50,223 nucleotides of DNA from CAYZJV01 sp049310885 (GCF_049310885.1 NZ_JBMDYO010000011.1:1-50223); one strand, 5' to 3'; positions 15,103 to 24,576 are shown, numbered from the stretch's first letter. A program made the numbers and translations. Notes: a model not told the origin generated them from the sequence alone.

Positions 15103-17099
15103 GTTCCCACAAGTTTCAGGTAGTCAGCGATTACGGTCCGGCCGGGGACCAGGGGGATGCCATAGAACTTCTCTCTGCTGGTATTGAGTCGGGATTCGAA
15201 CGGCAGACACTCAAGGGTGTCACCGGTAGTGGAAAAACCTTCACTATGGCTAAGATCATAGAGAAGGTTCAGCGGCCTACTCTAGTCTTGAGCCATAACA
15301 AGACCTTGGCGGCACAATTATTCAGAGAATTCAAATCGTTCTTTCCGCACAATGCCGTTGGGTATTTCGTTTCCACATACGACTATTACCAACCCGAAGC
15401 GTATGTTCCGGGAAAGGATCTCTATATTGAGAAAGATGCCGATATCAATGATGAAATCGATCGTTTAAGACTTTTTGCCTCTTTCTCACTTATGGAGAGA
15501 AGAGATGTGATTATTGTTGCATCGGTGAGTTGCATCTTCGGTTTAGGCAATCCTACCTCATTGCGCGATATGGTCAAGCATTTCGAAGTCGGTCAGCATT
15601 TTGACCATAGATCCGATCTGGAACATATGATCAGGATGCAGTACGACAGGAACGATATGATTCTCGAACGCGGCTCTTTCAGGGTTCGTGGCGATACGAT
15701 TGAAATTTGCCCATCATACCTCGAGACAGCGGTTAGGATCCGCATTAGTTGGGATGAGATAGAGAAGATCGAGTGGTTCGATCCTATCTCTGGCAATGTG
15801 TTGGAGACTGTCCCTTCATTCAGTCTCTATCCGGCAAAGCAGTTTGTCATGCCCCCAGAGCAGATCAAAGCTGCTATTGGTAGAATACAGAATGAGTTGG
15901 AGCAACAGTACAACTTTTTCATGTCGCAGGGAAAATTGCTTGAAGCGGAAAGGATAAAGACTCGTGTGGAGTACGATTTGGAGATGCTGCAGGAGTTGGG
16001 CTATTGTTCGGGAATTGAGAACTATAGTAGGCCGCTGGGTAATCGCGAGTCAGGAGAGGCTCCCCCTGTGCTTTTGAACTACTTCCCGCCTGGTTTCTTG
16101 ACATTCATTGATGAGTCCCATGTTACTCTTCCGCAGATCGGGGCGATGTATGAAGGCGATAGGAGTAGGAAGCTCAACCTTGTGAATTATGGATTCCGTC
16201 TCCCCTCAGCCTTGGACAACCGTCCGCTCAAATACCAGGAATTCGATGAGACCTGTGGCCAACGCATCTATGTGACCGCCACACCGGGAAAAAAAGAGAT
16301 TGCCGAATCTTCCCAGATCGTGGAGCAGGTCATCCGTCCTACCGGTCTACTTGATCCTGTAGTGGAAGTCCGTCCTACCGAAGGCCAGATGGAGGATCTC
16401 TATGGGGAGATCCGTAAGACGGTAGAGAAGAAAGAGCGTGTATTGGTTACGACACTAACCAAGAGGATGGCCGAGGATCTGACCGATTATATGGCTAACT
16501 TAGGTCTCAAGGTCCGTTATCTCCATTCAGAAGTAGAGACTATAGAGCGGGTGGAGTTGCTTCGCGACCTTCGCATGGGTACTTACGACGTACTGGTTGG
16601 TATCAACCTTCTCAGAGAGGGGCTGGACCTTCCCGAGGTCTCTTTGATTGCCATCTTGGATGCCGATAAAATTGGTTTTTTACGATCGGCAACCGCACTT
16701 ATTCAGACTATCGGAAGAGCTGCCCGTAATGTGGGTGGTCGGGTAATCATGTATGCCGATCGTGAAAGCGATGCCATGAAGGAGGCTATCGATGAGACCA
16801 ATCGTCGTCGGAGTATCCAGCAAGCCTATAATGAAGAACATGGTATTACCCCCACTACGATCATAAAATCGATCCAGGATATCATTTCACGGGAAAAGGT
16901 TGAGAAAGAAGAGATTCAGAAGGACGATCTGAGGGTACTCAAGAGTCGCTATAACCTACTACAGGCATCCGATCGGAAAAAGTATATCAGGGACTTAGAG
17001 AAAGAGATGCTCGAACATGCCAAGAACTTGGAGTTCGAACAAGCCGCAATCATCCGCGATGAGATCGAGGCGGTCAAATCGATGACGTTCAGTAAGTAG
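15087..17099 (+). CDS. uvrB: UvrABC excision nuclease subunit B
   Basis: UvrB is the helicase-like damage-verification subunit of nucleotide excision repair. The 670-residue protein has Walker A GVTGSGKT at 44-51. The beta-hairpin region YDYYQPEAYVP inserts behind damaged DNA. Helicase motif II is in FIDESHVT, motif VI is QTIGRAARN, and the C-terminal UVR domain (LEKEMLEHAKNLEFEQAAIIRDEI) binds UvrC. The length is typical. ATG 15087 has GGAGGG 6 nt upstream, inside the end of the htrA gene. uvrA is not in the window. Confidence 0.98.
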   Translation: MDGAMSSHKFQVVSDYGPAGDQGDAIELLSAGIESGFERQTLKGVTGSGKTFTMAKIIEKVQRPTLVLSHNKTLAAQLFREFKSFFPHNAVGYFVSTYDYYQPEAYVPGKDLYIEKDADINDEIDRLRLFASFSLMERRDVIIVASVSCIFGLGNPTSLRDMVKHFEVGQHFDHRSDLEHMIRMQYDRNDMILERGSFRVRGDTIEICPSYLETAVRIRISWDEIEKIEWFDPISGNVLETVPSFSLYPAKQFVMPPEQIKAAIGRIQNELEQQYNFFMSQGKLLEAERIKTRVEYDLEMLQELGYCSGIENYSRPLGNRESGEAPPVLLNYFPPGFLTFIDESHVTLPQIGAMYEGDRSRKLNLVNYGFRLPSALDNRPLKYQEFDETCGQRIYVTATPGKKEIAESSQIVEQVIRPTGLLDPVVEVRPTEGQMEDLYGEIRKTVEKKERVLVTTLTKRMAEDLTDYMANLGLKVRYLHSEVETIERVELLRDLRMGTYDVLVGINLLREGLDLPEVSLIAILDADKIGFLRSATALIQTIGRAARNVGGRVIMYADRESDAMKEAIDETNRRRSIQQAYNEEHGITPTTIIKSIQDIISREKVEKEEIQKDDLRVLKSRYNLLQASDRKKYIRDLEKEMLEHAKNLEFEQAAIIRDEIEAVKSMTFSK

Positions 17100-17104
17100 A
17101 AGCC

Positions 17105-18118
17105 CTACCAGTGTTCGCTGAACAGGACTAGATCAAGCGGGCCATTTCCTGTTTGGGGAGTTTGGTTTACTCTTGTACCGCCATCACTAGCTGTATGTAT
17201 GGGGATATTAGCGAAGAGGTCACCTAAGAATATGGTTCCATTGCGTTCAATGGGTGCCTCTGATCCAGCTGCGATATTGCCTACGATAGTTTCTGTCCTC
17301 GTTCCTGTATCGGGGTCATATACCTCGATTTCTGTCGAGTCTTCATGTTCCCACCCAAGATTCTCAAGTACTTGACCAGTGAAATACCCGTGGGTTTCGG
17401 CACCTGCGAGTTCCCAAGATAGTTCATCGGGAGCAGATGCAAGCAAATAGAATTGAGAAGGATCATAAACCAGATGTACCGATGCATTATCATCATCTGG
17501 AGGGCTGGTGGGATACTCTGTCTCATGAGCTCCGCTATAACAAGAATCCATGATAAGCAGTTTTGTTCCTTTGATAGTTGCCAAGGTAGCCTGGAGAACT
17601 TCTACTTTAACCGGTTCGCCTATAGCTTCTTTTGTTTCTGCAAGAGCTAAAGCTCCTTGATACTGCTCAGGAGTGGTAGGACCTCCATACCCGTGTCCAG
17701 CATAGTAGACCAAGAGGATGTCGTTGTCTGTCATTTCATTGTTGATCCGTTGCAACTGCGTTTCTATATTTTCAATAATGGGATACAACGGATAATCAGC
17801 TTCCGCTTGTGCTACTGTATCGGGAAGTGGAGTAGTGCCTTCTTGCAACATAAATGTGACTTTGACCTCGGTTCCCATCTCTTCACCTCTGCGGTAGAGG
17901 GCTGCAGCTATTTCCTTCGCATCGTTAATGGTCCCATTCAAATCATCATCTGGGTATGGTTCGGATGGATCATCAAATTCAAAATTATTTTTATAATCTA
18001 GACCGATAACCAGTGCATGGATCGTCGGTTTTGGCGGTTTCTCCAAAAAGAGTTCGCAGGAGAGTAGGGCGAGTAGTGTAAAGAGAACGATTACGATGAG
18101 GAGTGCTTTTTTCTTCAC
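17105..18118 (-). CDS. Caspase-like (C14, metacaspase type) lipoprotein
   Basis: This 337-residue protein has a lipoprotein signal with Cys21 in LLSC. It is followed by a caspase p20-like domain (HALVIGLDY at about 34). The catalytic dyad is His142 in YYAGHGYGG and Cys193 in IMDSCYSGA. Bacterial C14 proteins usually cleave after Arg or Lys, but the specificity here is unknown. Lipidation places it on a membrane facing the periplasm or outside, unusual for a family best known in the cytoplasm. The start is GTG 18118, sharing a G with the TAG stop of the upstream gene (TAGTG), with AGGAGG about 7 nt before it. It converges on uvrB with a 5 bp gap. Confidence 0.88.
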   Translation of the reverse strand: MKKKALLIVIVLFTLLALLSCELFLEKPPKPTIHALVIGLDYKNNFEFDDPSEPYPDDDLNGTINDAKEIAAALYRRGEEMGTEVKVTFMLQEGTTPLPDTVAQAEADYPLYPIIENIETQLQRINNEMTDNDILLVYYAGHGYGGPTTPEQYQGALALAETKEAIGEPVKVEVLQATLATIKGTKLLIMDSCYSGAHETEYPTSPPDDDNASVHLVYDPSQFYLLASAPDELSWELAGAETHGYFTGQVLENLGWEHEDSTEIEVYDPDTGTRTETIVGNIAAGSEAPIERNGTIFLGDLFANIPIHTASDGGTRVNQTPQTGNGPLDLVLFSEHW

Positions 18119-18723
18119 TACATGGCCTCCTTCTGCTTTCTCTCAAAACGCCAGGTTATGCCTATGCCAGAGGAAACCGAAATATAGTCGGTACGTACAT
18201 CGACCGAAACTGGTATACTCAGGACCAATCTATTGCGGCCTAGATTTTGCAGTAATTCATAGCCGGTACTTATCTTCAATCTCCAAAGCGGTGCGAATTC
18301 ACGTGTCTGTGTATACATGCTGAGAAATACTGCCGATCCTCCAGTGATTGAGAACTGCTGGTCAAGGTGGTAGGTTGCGTCGAATGCCAGACCCAATGCC
18401 GCAAATGGGCGCCATACCGTAGTCCCATATATCATCGATCGTGTGGTGTAGAAACCGGTAACGCCAGCCGAGAGTTCCCAAGCTTCCGAGATTCCAAAAG
18501 CGAAGGGGGTGATGGTGCCTCCGAACGAGAGATGGCTACGAATGGGAAGTTCGTCCTCATGGAATGCGCTGGGAATGCTGCCATACCAGGTAGACTCGAC
18601 TGTCGCACCGAAAGCCTCTTCGGATGGAACTCCGGCAACAAGGAGGTTCGTGCCTACCATTCCTAGGGCAATGATGGCAATGAGTATGATGCGTTTGATT
18701 CTTCTTCCAGCTACAACTCCCAT
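18118..18723 (-). CDS. Outer-membrane beta-barrel-like protein coupled to the caspase-like gene
   Basis: This 201-residue protein has an N-terminal signal peptide (IILIAIIALGMVGTNLLVAG). It is followed by alternating short amphipathic strands rich in Gly, Ser, Tyr and Trp, with a strand-like terminal segment (SVSSGIGITWRFERKQ). This looks like a small outer-membrane barrel, perhaps 8 strands, as in OmpW/OmpA-like proteins; I do not recognise the family. Its stop overlaps the caspase-like start by one base (TAGTG), so the two are made together. That coupling hints that the lipoprotein works at, or with, the outer membrane. Confidence 0.7.
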   Translation of the reverse strand: MGVVAGRRIKRIILIAIIALGMVGTNLLVAGVPSEEAFGATVESTWYGSIPSAFHEDELPIRSHLSFGGTITPFAFGISEAWELSAGVTGFYTTRSMIYGTTVWRPFAALGLAFDATYHLDQQFSITGGSAVFLSMYTQTREFAPLWRLKISTGYELLQNLGRNRLVLSIPVSVDVRTDYISVSSGIGITWRFERKQKEAM

Positions 18724-18732
18724 AAGAACTCC

Positions 18733-18761
18733 AATATAATCAAATGTATTGCAATTGTCAC
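18733..18761 (-). promoter_or_regulatory. Predicted promoter of the barrel/caspase pair
   Basis: On the minus strand: GTGACA, 17 bp, TATATT, then 9 nt to ATG 18723. A GGAG in that gap would lie upstream of the expected transcript start. Confidence 0.45.
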
Positions 18762-18828
18762 TAAGTACATTGCCGTATATCTATATAACCACAAGAGGAT
18801 CGATTTGGATTCATTTTTTTATGAAAAT

Positions 18829-19893
18829 TTATCGGGAAACCACACCAGCAACGTATTCTACGAGGTCAACGATACGGACTCCGAGTGAGACCCGTTTGTT
18901 GTTCGGCCTATGGCGGGCATAGGCTAAAATGCTGTGTCCATTCCATTCACAGGAGAGCAGGTACCTTCCACCCTGGTACTCACAGGAGACCACCCGGGCA
19001 TCGGTAAAGCGCAAGTGAGGGAGGAATTCGGGAAAAGCCAACGAGGGATTATCGTGGACAATCACCCTCTCAGGACGGAAAAAGACCTGCTTTTGTTCAC
19101 CACTGCTACGGAATACCACAGTATCGGGCCCTTTATCGATGGAGACCAGTGTCTGGGGGATAAGTGCATGGGGAAGCAGTGTTCCCTCACCCATGAATCG
19201 TGCTGCGAATAGGGTAGCAGGATGCTGGTAGATCGCCTCAGGCGTATCGAACTGTTCCATTCGCCCCTGTTGCATGACCACAACCCGATCACTGATCGTG
19301 AGGGCCTCTTCCTGGTCATGAGTAACATAGAGGGTGGTTATCCCGGTAGCTTCGTGGATGTGGCGGATCTGTTGCCGCAACCTCTTTCGCATTTTTGCAT
19401 CAAGTGCGGAAAGCGGTTCATCGAGAAGCAGCAATTGTGGTTCTGCAGCCAACGCCCGTGCTAATGCGACCCTTTGTCGTTCTCCTCCACTCAACTCACC
19501 GATTTTCCGTTTGTTGTAGCCGACGAGGTCTACAAGTCCTAACAGACCATTTACCTTCTCCTGGCGTTCTTTTTTTGGCAACTTCTTCAGTTTAAGACTG
19601 TATCCGATATTATTCTCCACATTGAGGTGGGGGAAGAGCGCGTAATCCTGGAATACCATGCCGATCTTGCGTTCCCACACCGGCATTGAGGTGATATCGG
19701 TACCGTTGAGCATAATGGATCCAGCATTGCAGGGAATGAGCCCGGTTATCAACTGGAGCGTCGTGCTTTTTCCACATCCCGATGGTCCAATGATGCTGAC
19801 CAATTCTCCCTGCTCGATCGATAGGTCGATTGAAAGGGTGAATTCAGGGTAATCGACCCGCACTTGTGAGCACACTAAACCCATATCAGCCAT
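18829..19893 (-). CDS. thiQ: Thiamine ABC transporter ATP-binding protein
   Basis: This ATPase powers thiamine or TPP uptake with ThiB and ThiP. The 354-residue protein has Walker A GPSGCGKST at about 36-44, signature LSGGERQR and Walker B LLLLDEPLSALD. A C-terminal extension of about 120 residues resembles the regulatory/TOBE-like tail of Pot/Fbp-type ATPases, longer than in E. coli ThiQ. ATG 19893 has AAGGAG 6 nt upstream and overlaps the thiP end by 8 bp. The substrate is inferred from the upstream TPP riboswitch; by sequence alone it could be an iron or polyamine ATPase. Confidence 0.88.
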   Translation of the reverse strand: MADMGLVCSQVRVDYPEFTLSIDLSIEQGELVSIIGPSGCGKSTTLQLITGLIPCNAGSIMLNGTDITSMPVWERKIGMVFQDYALFPHLNVENNIGYSLKLKKLPKKERQEKVNGLLGLVDLVGYNKRKIGELSGGERQRVALARALAAEPQLLLLDEPLSALDAKMRKRLRQQIRHIHEATGITTLYVTHDQEEALTISDRVVVMQQGRMEQFDTPEAIYQHPATLFAARFMGEGTLLPHALIPQTLVSIDKGPDTVVFRSSGEQKQVFFRPERVIVHDNPSLAFPEFLPHLRFTDARVVSCEYQGGRYLLSCEWNGHSILAYARHRPNNKRVSLGVRIVDLVEYVAGVVSR

Positions 19894-21592
19894 TGTCTCT
19901 CCTTCTGATCGTCTCGATGAATGCAAATAGTATACCACATGTAGCGATCAAAATCGTGCCAAGGGCACATGCTCCGGCAAAATTATAGGATCCGATAAGC
20001 CTATACATGACTATCGGTACCGTTACGATACTTGAGTCTGCCAATACCAGTGTGGCATTGATCTCTCCCATACTAATGGCAAAGGCAAATGCTGCCCCTG
20101 TTGCCATAGCAGAACGGAGCAAAGGCACTTCGATCTTCCAGAACGTTTGAGAGACGGTAGCGCCAAGGGTCAATGAGGCTTGGGTATAACTGAATGGAAT
20201 TTTTCGGTATTCGGGAAGGAGTGATCGTAGCACGAAGGGCGAAGTGATCACCACATGGGCAAGCACCACCAGAATGACATTCATTGAACGACTTCCCACA
20301 ATGGCTGTGGAGACCAGATAATAGCCCAGACCAACGATGACCGATGAGACTGCCATCGGCAACATGGCATAGATTTCCATCGATAGGGCTGAACGATTCC
20401 TGCTCTTTCGCAATCGGGCAGAGAGCATTGTTCCTATGGTCAGAGAAATGATTGAAGTGACCACAGCGATAACAATACTGAGGAGTAAAGCTGAGCCTGC
20501 TGTTCCCAATGCACTTCCGGCTACCTCATCGATACCGAAAAGCTGTCTGTACCATCGCAAGGAAAAGGCCATGTCACCTGAACGAGAGACTGGAGCCATG
20601 AAGGAGCGGTACATGATTCCTACCAATGGGCCAAGGACAAATACGACGGAAAACATGAGATACGAGATAACCGCGAAACGGCCGAGGAATGAGCTTGGAC
20701 GACGTTCGAGTCTCCGTTCATCGATTCTCTCGATATCTTCTTGGTGGGCCATCATTTTTTGGGTCCATATGTGCGCAGCAACCAGAATAAGTGTTACCGC
20801 TATAGAGAGAATACTCAAGGCGGCAGCGCCCTCCATATCGAGTGTCATGCGAGCCCTTCGGTAGATCTCCACTTCCAACGTAGAAAACTGTGGCCCTCCA
20901 CCCAAGACCAAGAGGATGGCAAAGCTTGAGAAACAAAAGAGGAAGATCAATGTGGATGCACTGAGAATAGCGGGTATGAGGCGTGGCAGTGTGACAGTCC
21001 TAAAGATTGTCCACCGTTTGGCTCCCATGGTCATCGCAGCATGGTTATACCGGGATGGTAATTGTTCCCAGAATGAGGATATGAGTCCCAAAGCGATAGG
21101 AAAATTGTAGAAAGCATGGGCAAGGATCACTGCTGCGAAGGTGTAGAGAATACGCAGTGGTGGCTCACTTAAATCGAAGATGCCCATAAGCATCTGGTTT
21201 ACCAATCCGTTGTTTCCATAGAATATGACGAAACCCAATACAACAAGGATCGATGGGAGGACGAACGGTATGGTGCAGATTGCCTTGATTATCCCTTTCC
21301 CCTTGAAACGGTAGGTTGCCAAGAGGTACGCTCCTGGCAGTCCGATTGCCACCGATACGAGGGTGCTTACCAATGCCTGTAAGAGGGTGAATCTAAGGAT
21401 GCGGTGGGTATAGGGATCAATGAGAGTCGATCCCAAACGGGAAAGCGAGAAGCCTCCATCAATATCGATGAAGGCTTTACTGAGAATAACCGATAGGGGA
21501 ATGAGGAAGAGAAAGGTCAGCAGCAGTATGGCAGGAGTACTCAGGGTCCTATAGAATCGTGATGTATCGAGAATGTTGTTACGTTGGGACAC
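19886..21592 (-). CDS. thiP: Thiamine ABC transporter permease (two fused halves)
   Basis: This 568-residue inner-membrane protein has about 12 helices in two homologous permease halves, as in ThiP and FbpB. Each half has an EAA-type loop that contacts the ATPase (GAKRWTIFRTVTLPRLIP and LGATVSQTFWKIEVPLLRS). The start is GTG 21592, with GGAGG 8 nt upstream. It lies 105 bp downstream of thiB; that gap shows no gene. It overlaps thiQ by 8 bp. Confidence 0.9.
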   Translation of the reverse strand: MSQRNNILDTSRFYRTLSTPAILLLTFLFLIPLSVILSKAFIDIDGGFSLSRLGSTLIDPYTHRILRFTLLQALVSTLVSVAIGLPGAYLLATYRFKGKGIIKAICTIPFVLPSILVVLGFVIFYGNNGLVNQMLMGIFDLSEPPLRILYTFAAVILAHAFYNFPIALGLISSFWEQLPSRYNHAAMTMGAKRWTIFRTVTLPRLIPAILSASTLIFLFCFSSFAILLVLGGGPQFSTLEVEIYRRARMTLDMEGAAALSILSIAVTLILVAAHIWTQKMMAHQEDIERIDERRLERRPSSFLGRFAVISYLMFSVVFVLGPLVGIMYRSFMAPVSRSGDMAFSLRWYRQLFGIDEVAGSALGTAGSALLLSIVIAVVTSIISLTIGTMLSARLRKSRNRSALSMEIYAMLPMAVSSVIVGLGYYLVSTAIVGSRSMNVILVVLAHVVITSPFVLRSLLPEYRKIPFSYTQASLTLGATVSQTFWKIEVPLLRSAMATGAAFAFAISMGEINATLVLADSSIVTVPIVMYRLIGSYNFAGACALGTILIATCGILFAFIETIRRRDNG

Positions 21593-21697
21593 CTTTCTCT
21601 CCTCCTATTTATTGCCAAACGAAGCGAGTGGAAAGGGACCATGAAATGATCCCGTATCCAAGTAGTTACAGGCAACGAAAGCTTGCTTGCGACCCGT

Positions 21698-22726
21698 TTA
21701 CTTACTCATTACCTCGACCCACCCGGATAGCCACTTGTCACGATTTTGTGCGATTTCCTCACCATCGAGCATAAGCGATCGTGTCGGTTTGGGAATCATC
21801 GAAAAGGCCTCATGCAGAACGGTATCGGTATTCACCGGATACATGATATTTGCCGTTGCGATATCGGCTTGGGCTTCGGTAAGCAAGAAGTCCACGAATT
21901 GTTGCGCAGCATCGAGATCCTGTGTCGAGTCAACGATACCTACACCTTCGATTACTGCCATATTTCCCTCATCGAATACCTGGGCTTTGAAACGTTCGGA
22001 ATCCTCGTACAGGATATGATACACCGGACTGGTTGTGTAGCTGATAACCAAAGGAGCTTCTCCTTCGGTAAAGAGTCCATAACCACTGGACCAGCCATCG
22101 GCGATTGTGAGCACATTTGGCTTTAGTGCTTCCCACCACTGTAGGTAGTTCTCACCATAGACTGCAATCGTCCATTCCAGCAACCCCATTCCGACACTCG
22201 ATGTCCTAGGATCCATTAAAATGATACTCCGTTCCCATTTCGGATCGAGTAGGTCATCCAATGAGCGGGGAGGGTTGGTCACTTTCTGTGAATCGTAGAT
22301 GAATGCATAGTTGCCATAGTTGAACGGTAAAAGGTTATAGGTTGAGTCGAAATGGAGGAATTGGGGAATCTTAGTCAGAGCGGGAGATTCGTAGGGCATG
22401 AATAAGCCTGATGAAATCGTCTCATGCAACAATTCGTTGGAGATACCGATAACGACATCGGCCTGGGGATTGTGTTTCTCCAGTTCCAGTTTTCCCAATA
22501 ATTCTCCCCCATTGCCAGCTGATATCAGATTGACTTTGATACCGGTTTGCTCTTCGAATCGGGGAACAACCAACGGACCTGGTCCCCATTCTGAGACGAA
22601 TGAATCGTAGGCATAGACGGTGATTGAACGACCTTTTGCTTCTTGGCTCTCGTTTCCGCCCTGCGCGAAAAGCAGGGTAGGAATCAAAAGGACAGCCAGA
22701 ACCAACATGCACGTGTGCTTTTTCAT
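21698..22726 (-). CDS. thiB: Thiamine ABC transporter substrate-binding protein
   Basis: This periplasmic protein has 342 residues with a cleavable signal peptide (LVLAVLLIPTLLFAQ). The mature part begins ITVYAYDSFVSEWGPG and contains FEEQTGIKVNL, the pattern of ThiB-type binding proteins (related to Fe3+ and polyamine binders). The segment FNYGNYAFIYDSQKV is also ThiB-like. AGGAGG lies 7 nt before ATG 22726. It is the first gene after the TPP riboswitch, which strongly supports thiamine or a phosphate ester as ligand. Confidence 0.93.
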   Translation of the reverse strand: MKKHTCMLVLAVLLIPTLLFAQGGNESQEAKGRSITVYAYDSFVSEWGPGPLVVPRFEEQTGIKVNLISAGNGGELLGKLELEKHNPQADVVIGISNELLHETISSGLFMPYESPALTKIPQFLHFDSTYNLLPFNYGNYAFIYDSQKVTNPPRSLDDLLDPKWERSIILMDPRTSSVGMGLLEWTIAVYGENYLQWWEALKPNVLTIADGWSSGYGLFTEGEAPLVISYTTSPVYHILYEDSERFKAQVFDEGNMAVIEGVGIVDSTQDLDAAQQFVDFLLTEAQADIATANIMYPVNTDTVLHEAFSMIPKPTRSLMLDGEEIAQNRDKWLSGWVEVMSK

Positions 22727-22778
22727 ATAAGCACCTCCTAAGATGGTTTCTGTCTGTGGGGATGGTATGTGAGTTTAC

Positions 22779-22857
22779 GTGCCTCCCTACGCTGGAATTA
22801 CCCAGGTCAGGTTCTACGGGTGTAATCTCAGGCCACTTTACAAGGGCCACCCCAAGA
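22779..22857 (-). promoter_or_regulatory. TPP riboswitch (THI element)
   Basis: Read on the minus strand, the conserved blocks occur in order: GGGGTG, the pyrimidine-sensor CTGAGAT, ACCCGTAGAACCTGA, then GGGTAAT and CCAGCGTAGGGA. The element begins just after the predicted transcript start and ends about 53 nt before the thiB ATG. Binding of thiamine pyrophosphate is expected to switch off thiBPQ, most likely by sequestering the AGGAGG site, since no clear terminator is visible. Confidence 0.97.
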
Positions 22858-22864
22858 CATCTCT

Positions 22865-22893
22865 ACGGTAGACAAATTAGGTCTTGGTGTCAA
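22865..22893 (-). promoter_or_regulatory. Predicted promoter of thiBPQ
   Basis: On the minus strand: TTGACA, 17 bp, TACCGT. The implied start is at about 22858, directly at the 5' edge of the riboswitch. Confidence 0.65.
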
Positions 22894-22927
22894 GTTCAAG
22901 TTTCGCTACCGCAAAGATACCGACCTA

Positions 22928-23728
22928 TCATGGAATCAGGGATAATTGTTTTGCATTGTACTCTAGCACGTCGAGGATGCTTGCTGTACCAAATGGTCCG
23001 GGGAAATTGACCAACTGGACATATTGTCGCCCATCCTTCTGTAGGGGAGCTCCCTGTGGGCTATGCCAATTGTCCATGATCAAATCTGGATTCAGCGCTT
23101 CGATATCGCGAATATCGTTCATCGTCAGCTCCTGCGGCCCATAGACACGTATGACATCGTACCCCAAATAGCGAGCCAATGCCTGATGATGAAATTGGAC
23201 TGCGACTTTGGTGGTCTTAGCATCTTGTGCCTCAGCACCTTCAAGCATTCGTGAGGAAAGTACATCCAATTGTCCTTTCCAAACTCTATAAGCCTCTTCA
23301 GTTCCCAATAGACGAGACACTGCTGCTGCCGATTCAGATAACTTATCAGGTGCGTTGTTCGTCTGTACGTTGATAAGACGGTTCTCCGAAAGTTCAGCTG
23401 CCTGTATTAGATTCTTCACAAACCCCTCATATCCTGCCCAAAAAACGAGATCAGCCTGAGATGCCCGGACAATATCCTGTGGTGAGAAATCGTACTCGGG
23501 GGGGTGGCGAAGTTCGACAGGCGCAAGCACCAGAACATCCTGTGCCCCACCGGCTTCGGCGATCGCTCCAACCCAACTCGTCGATGCAACAATCGATGGA
23601 CCCATGGATTTTGTACCTGCATAGGCCTCATACCGTGATGCACTTGAGAGTTCATCCTCACCCTGAGCGAAAAGCATTCCTGGCAATACCAGAAAAGCGA
23701 CCAAAAATAAAACTACTGTGTTACGCAT
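22928..23728 (-). CDS. Metal ABC transporter substrate-binding protein (ZnuA/TroA-like)
   Basis: This 266-residue cluster-9-type binding protein has a signal peptide (VVLFLVAFLVLPGMLFAQ). Candidate metal ligands are the His of RHPPEYDFSPQDI, the paired His of VAVQFHHQALARYLG, and the Asp/His of MDNWHSP. The His-rich loop common in zinc-specific ZnuA is absent. ATG 23728 has GGAGG 5 nt upstream. It is the last gene of the NikR-like/ATPase/permease operon. The metal could be Zn, Mn, Ni or Co; the sequence does not decide. Confidence 0.82.
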   Translation of the reverse strand: MRNTVVLFLVAFLVLPGMLFAQGEDELSSASRYEAYAGTKSMGPSIVASTSWVGAIAEAGGAQDVLVLAPVELRHPPEYDFSPQDIVRASQADLVFWAGYEGFVKNLIQAAELSENRLINVQTNNAPDKLSESAAAVSRLLGTEEAYRVWKGQLDVLSSRMLEGAEAQDAKTTKVAVQFHHQALARYLGYDVIRVYGPQELTMNDIRDIEALNPDLIMDNWHSPQGAPLQKDGRQYVQLVNFPGPFGTASILDVLEYNAKQLSLIP

Positions 23729-23757
23729 AGTTGCCTCCAAAAATGACTATCTGTGTT

Positions 23758-24576
23758 CTATCTCTTAATTAGATTAGCGGTAAGCAAAGACAATCCCAAC
23801 AGTACCGTTGCAGTCATTGCTGCGCTCGCACCTACTGGGAGATTGAACAGTAGGGCGACGATAAATCCTCCAACAGTCGTGACCATGCCAAATAGGGAGG
23901 AGAGCATGAGAGCACCACCGAATGATCGTGCGAATCGCAAAGCCGCGATACCGGGAAGAAGAATAATTGCATCGACAAGCAGAGCTCCTACCAGACGGAG
24001 AGCTGTAGCGATGCCGAGTCCCAAGAGTACGAAGAGAATGACCATCATAGTCTCAATAGGAACCCCAAGGATTTGGGCTAGATCACGATTGAGCAATACC
24101 AATTGTATCTCCCTATAGGCGATAATGAAGGAGAGGATTATCAGGAGGCCTACTGAAGCTGTCGCTATCAGATCCGACTGGCTGAGCATGAGAATATTAC
24201 CTGCGAATATATCGAAAACCTGCATTGCAGGAACTCCCGTAGCGGCAAGTATGATAAATGCTCCTGCCAGAGATCCGGTCATAAATAGCCCACTTATGGA
24301 GCTGGTGGAGATAGCTTTACCTTTGGCTAGAACACCCATGGTTACCGATGCTACCAATACCATGGAAAAGGCACCAATGGTTGAGGAGAATCCGAGAGCC
24401 ATTCCAGCTGCAGCACCGAAAAGTCCCACATGCATAAGTGTGAATCGGATCGCGGTGAGATGTAATGCTACAATGACAACTCCTAATAGACTGAGCGTCC
24501 CTCCGGCAATCAGCATCCCGAAGAAAGCGTGTCTAATTACGGGAATGCCCCAAGATTCGATTACCATTTGGATCAT
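23758..24576 (-). CDS. Metal ABC transporter permease (ZnuB-like)
   Basis: This 272-residue inner-membrane protein of the ABC-3 family has about 8 hydrophobic helices. Typical segments are HAFFGMLIAGGTLSLLGVV near the start and RLVGALLVDAIILLPGIAA near the end. The ATG at 24576 overlaps the ATPase stop as ATGA. It is 29 bp from the binding-protein gene. It would carry the metal delivered by the binding protein across the membrane. Confidence 0.88.
   Translation of the reverse strand: MIQMVIESWGIPVIRHAFFGMLIAGGTLSLLGVVIVALHLTAIRFTLMHVGLFGAAAGMALGFSSTIGAFSMVLVASVTMGVLAKGKAISTSSISGLFMTGSLAGAFIILAATGVPAMQVFDIFAGNILMLSQSDLIATASVGLLIILSFIIAYREIQLVLLNRDLAQILGVPIETMMVILFVLLGLGIATALRLVGALLVDAIILLPGIAALRFARSFGGALMLSSLFGMVTTVGGFIVALLFNLPVGASAAMTATVLLGLSLLTANLIKR

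Noticed and set aside
21600..21697. GAAAGCTTGCTT shared with 49948 as a dispersed repeat family
   Set aside because: Only about 12 bases match and the flanks do not align; two copies in 50 kb are not enough evidence.
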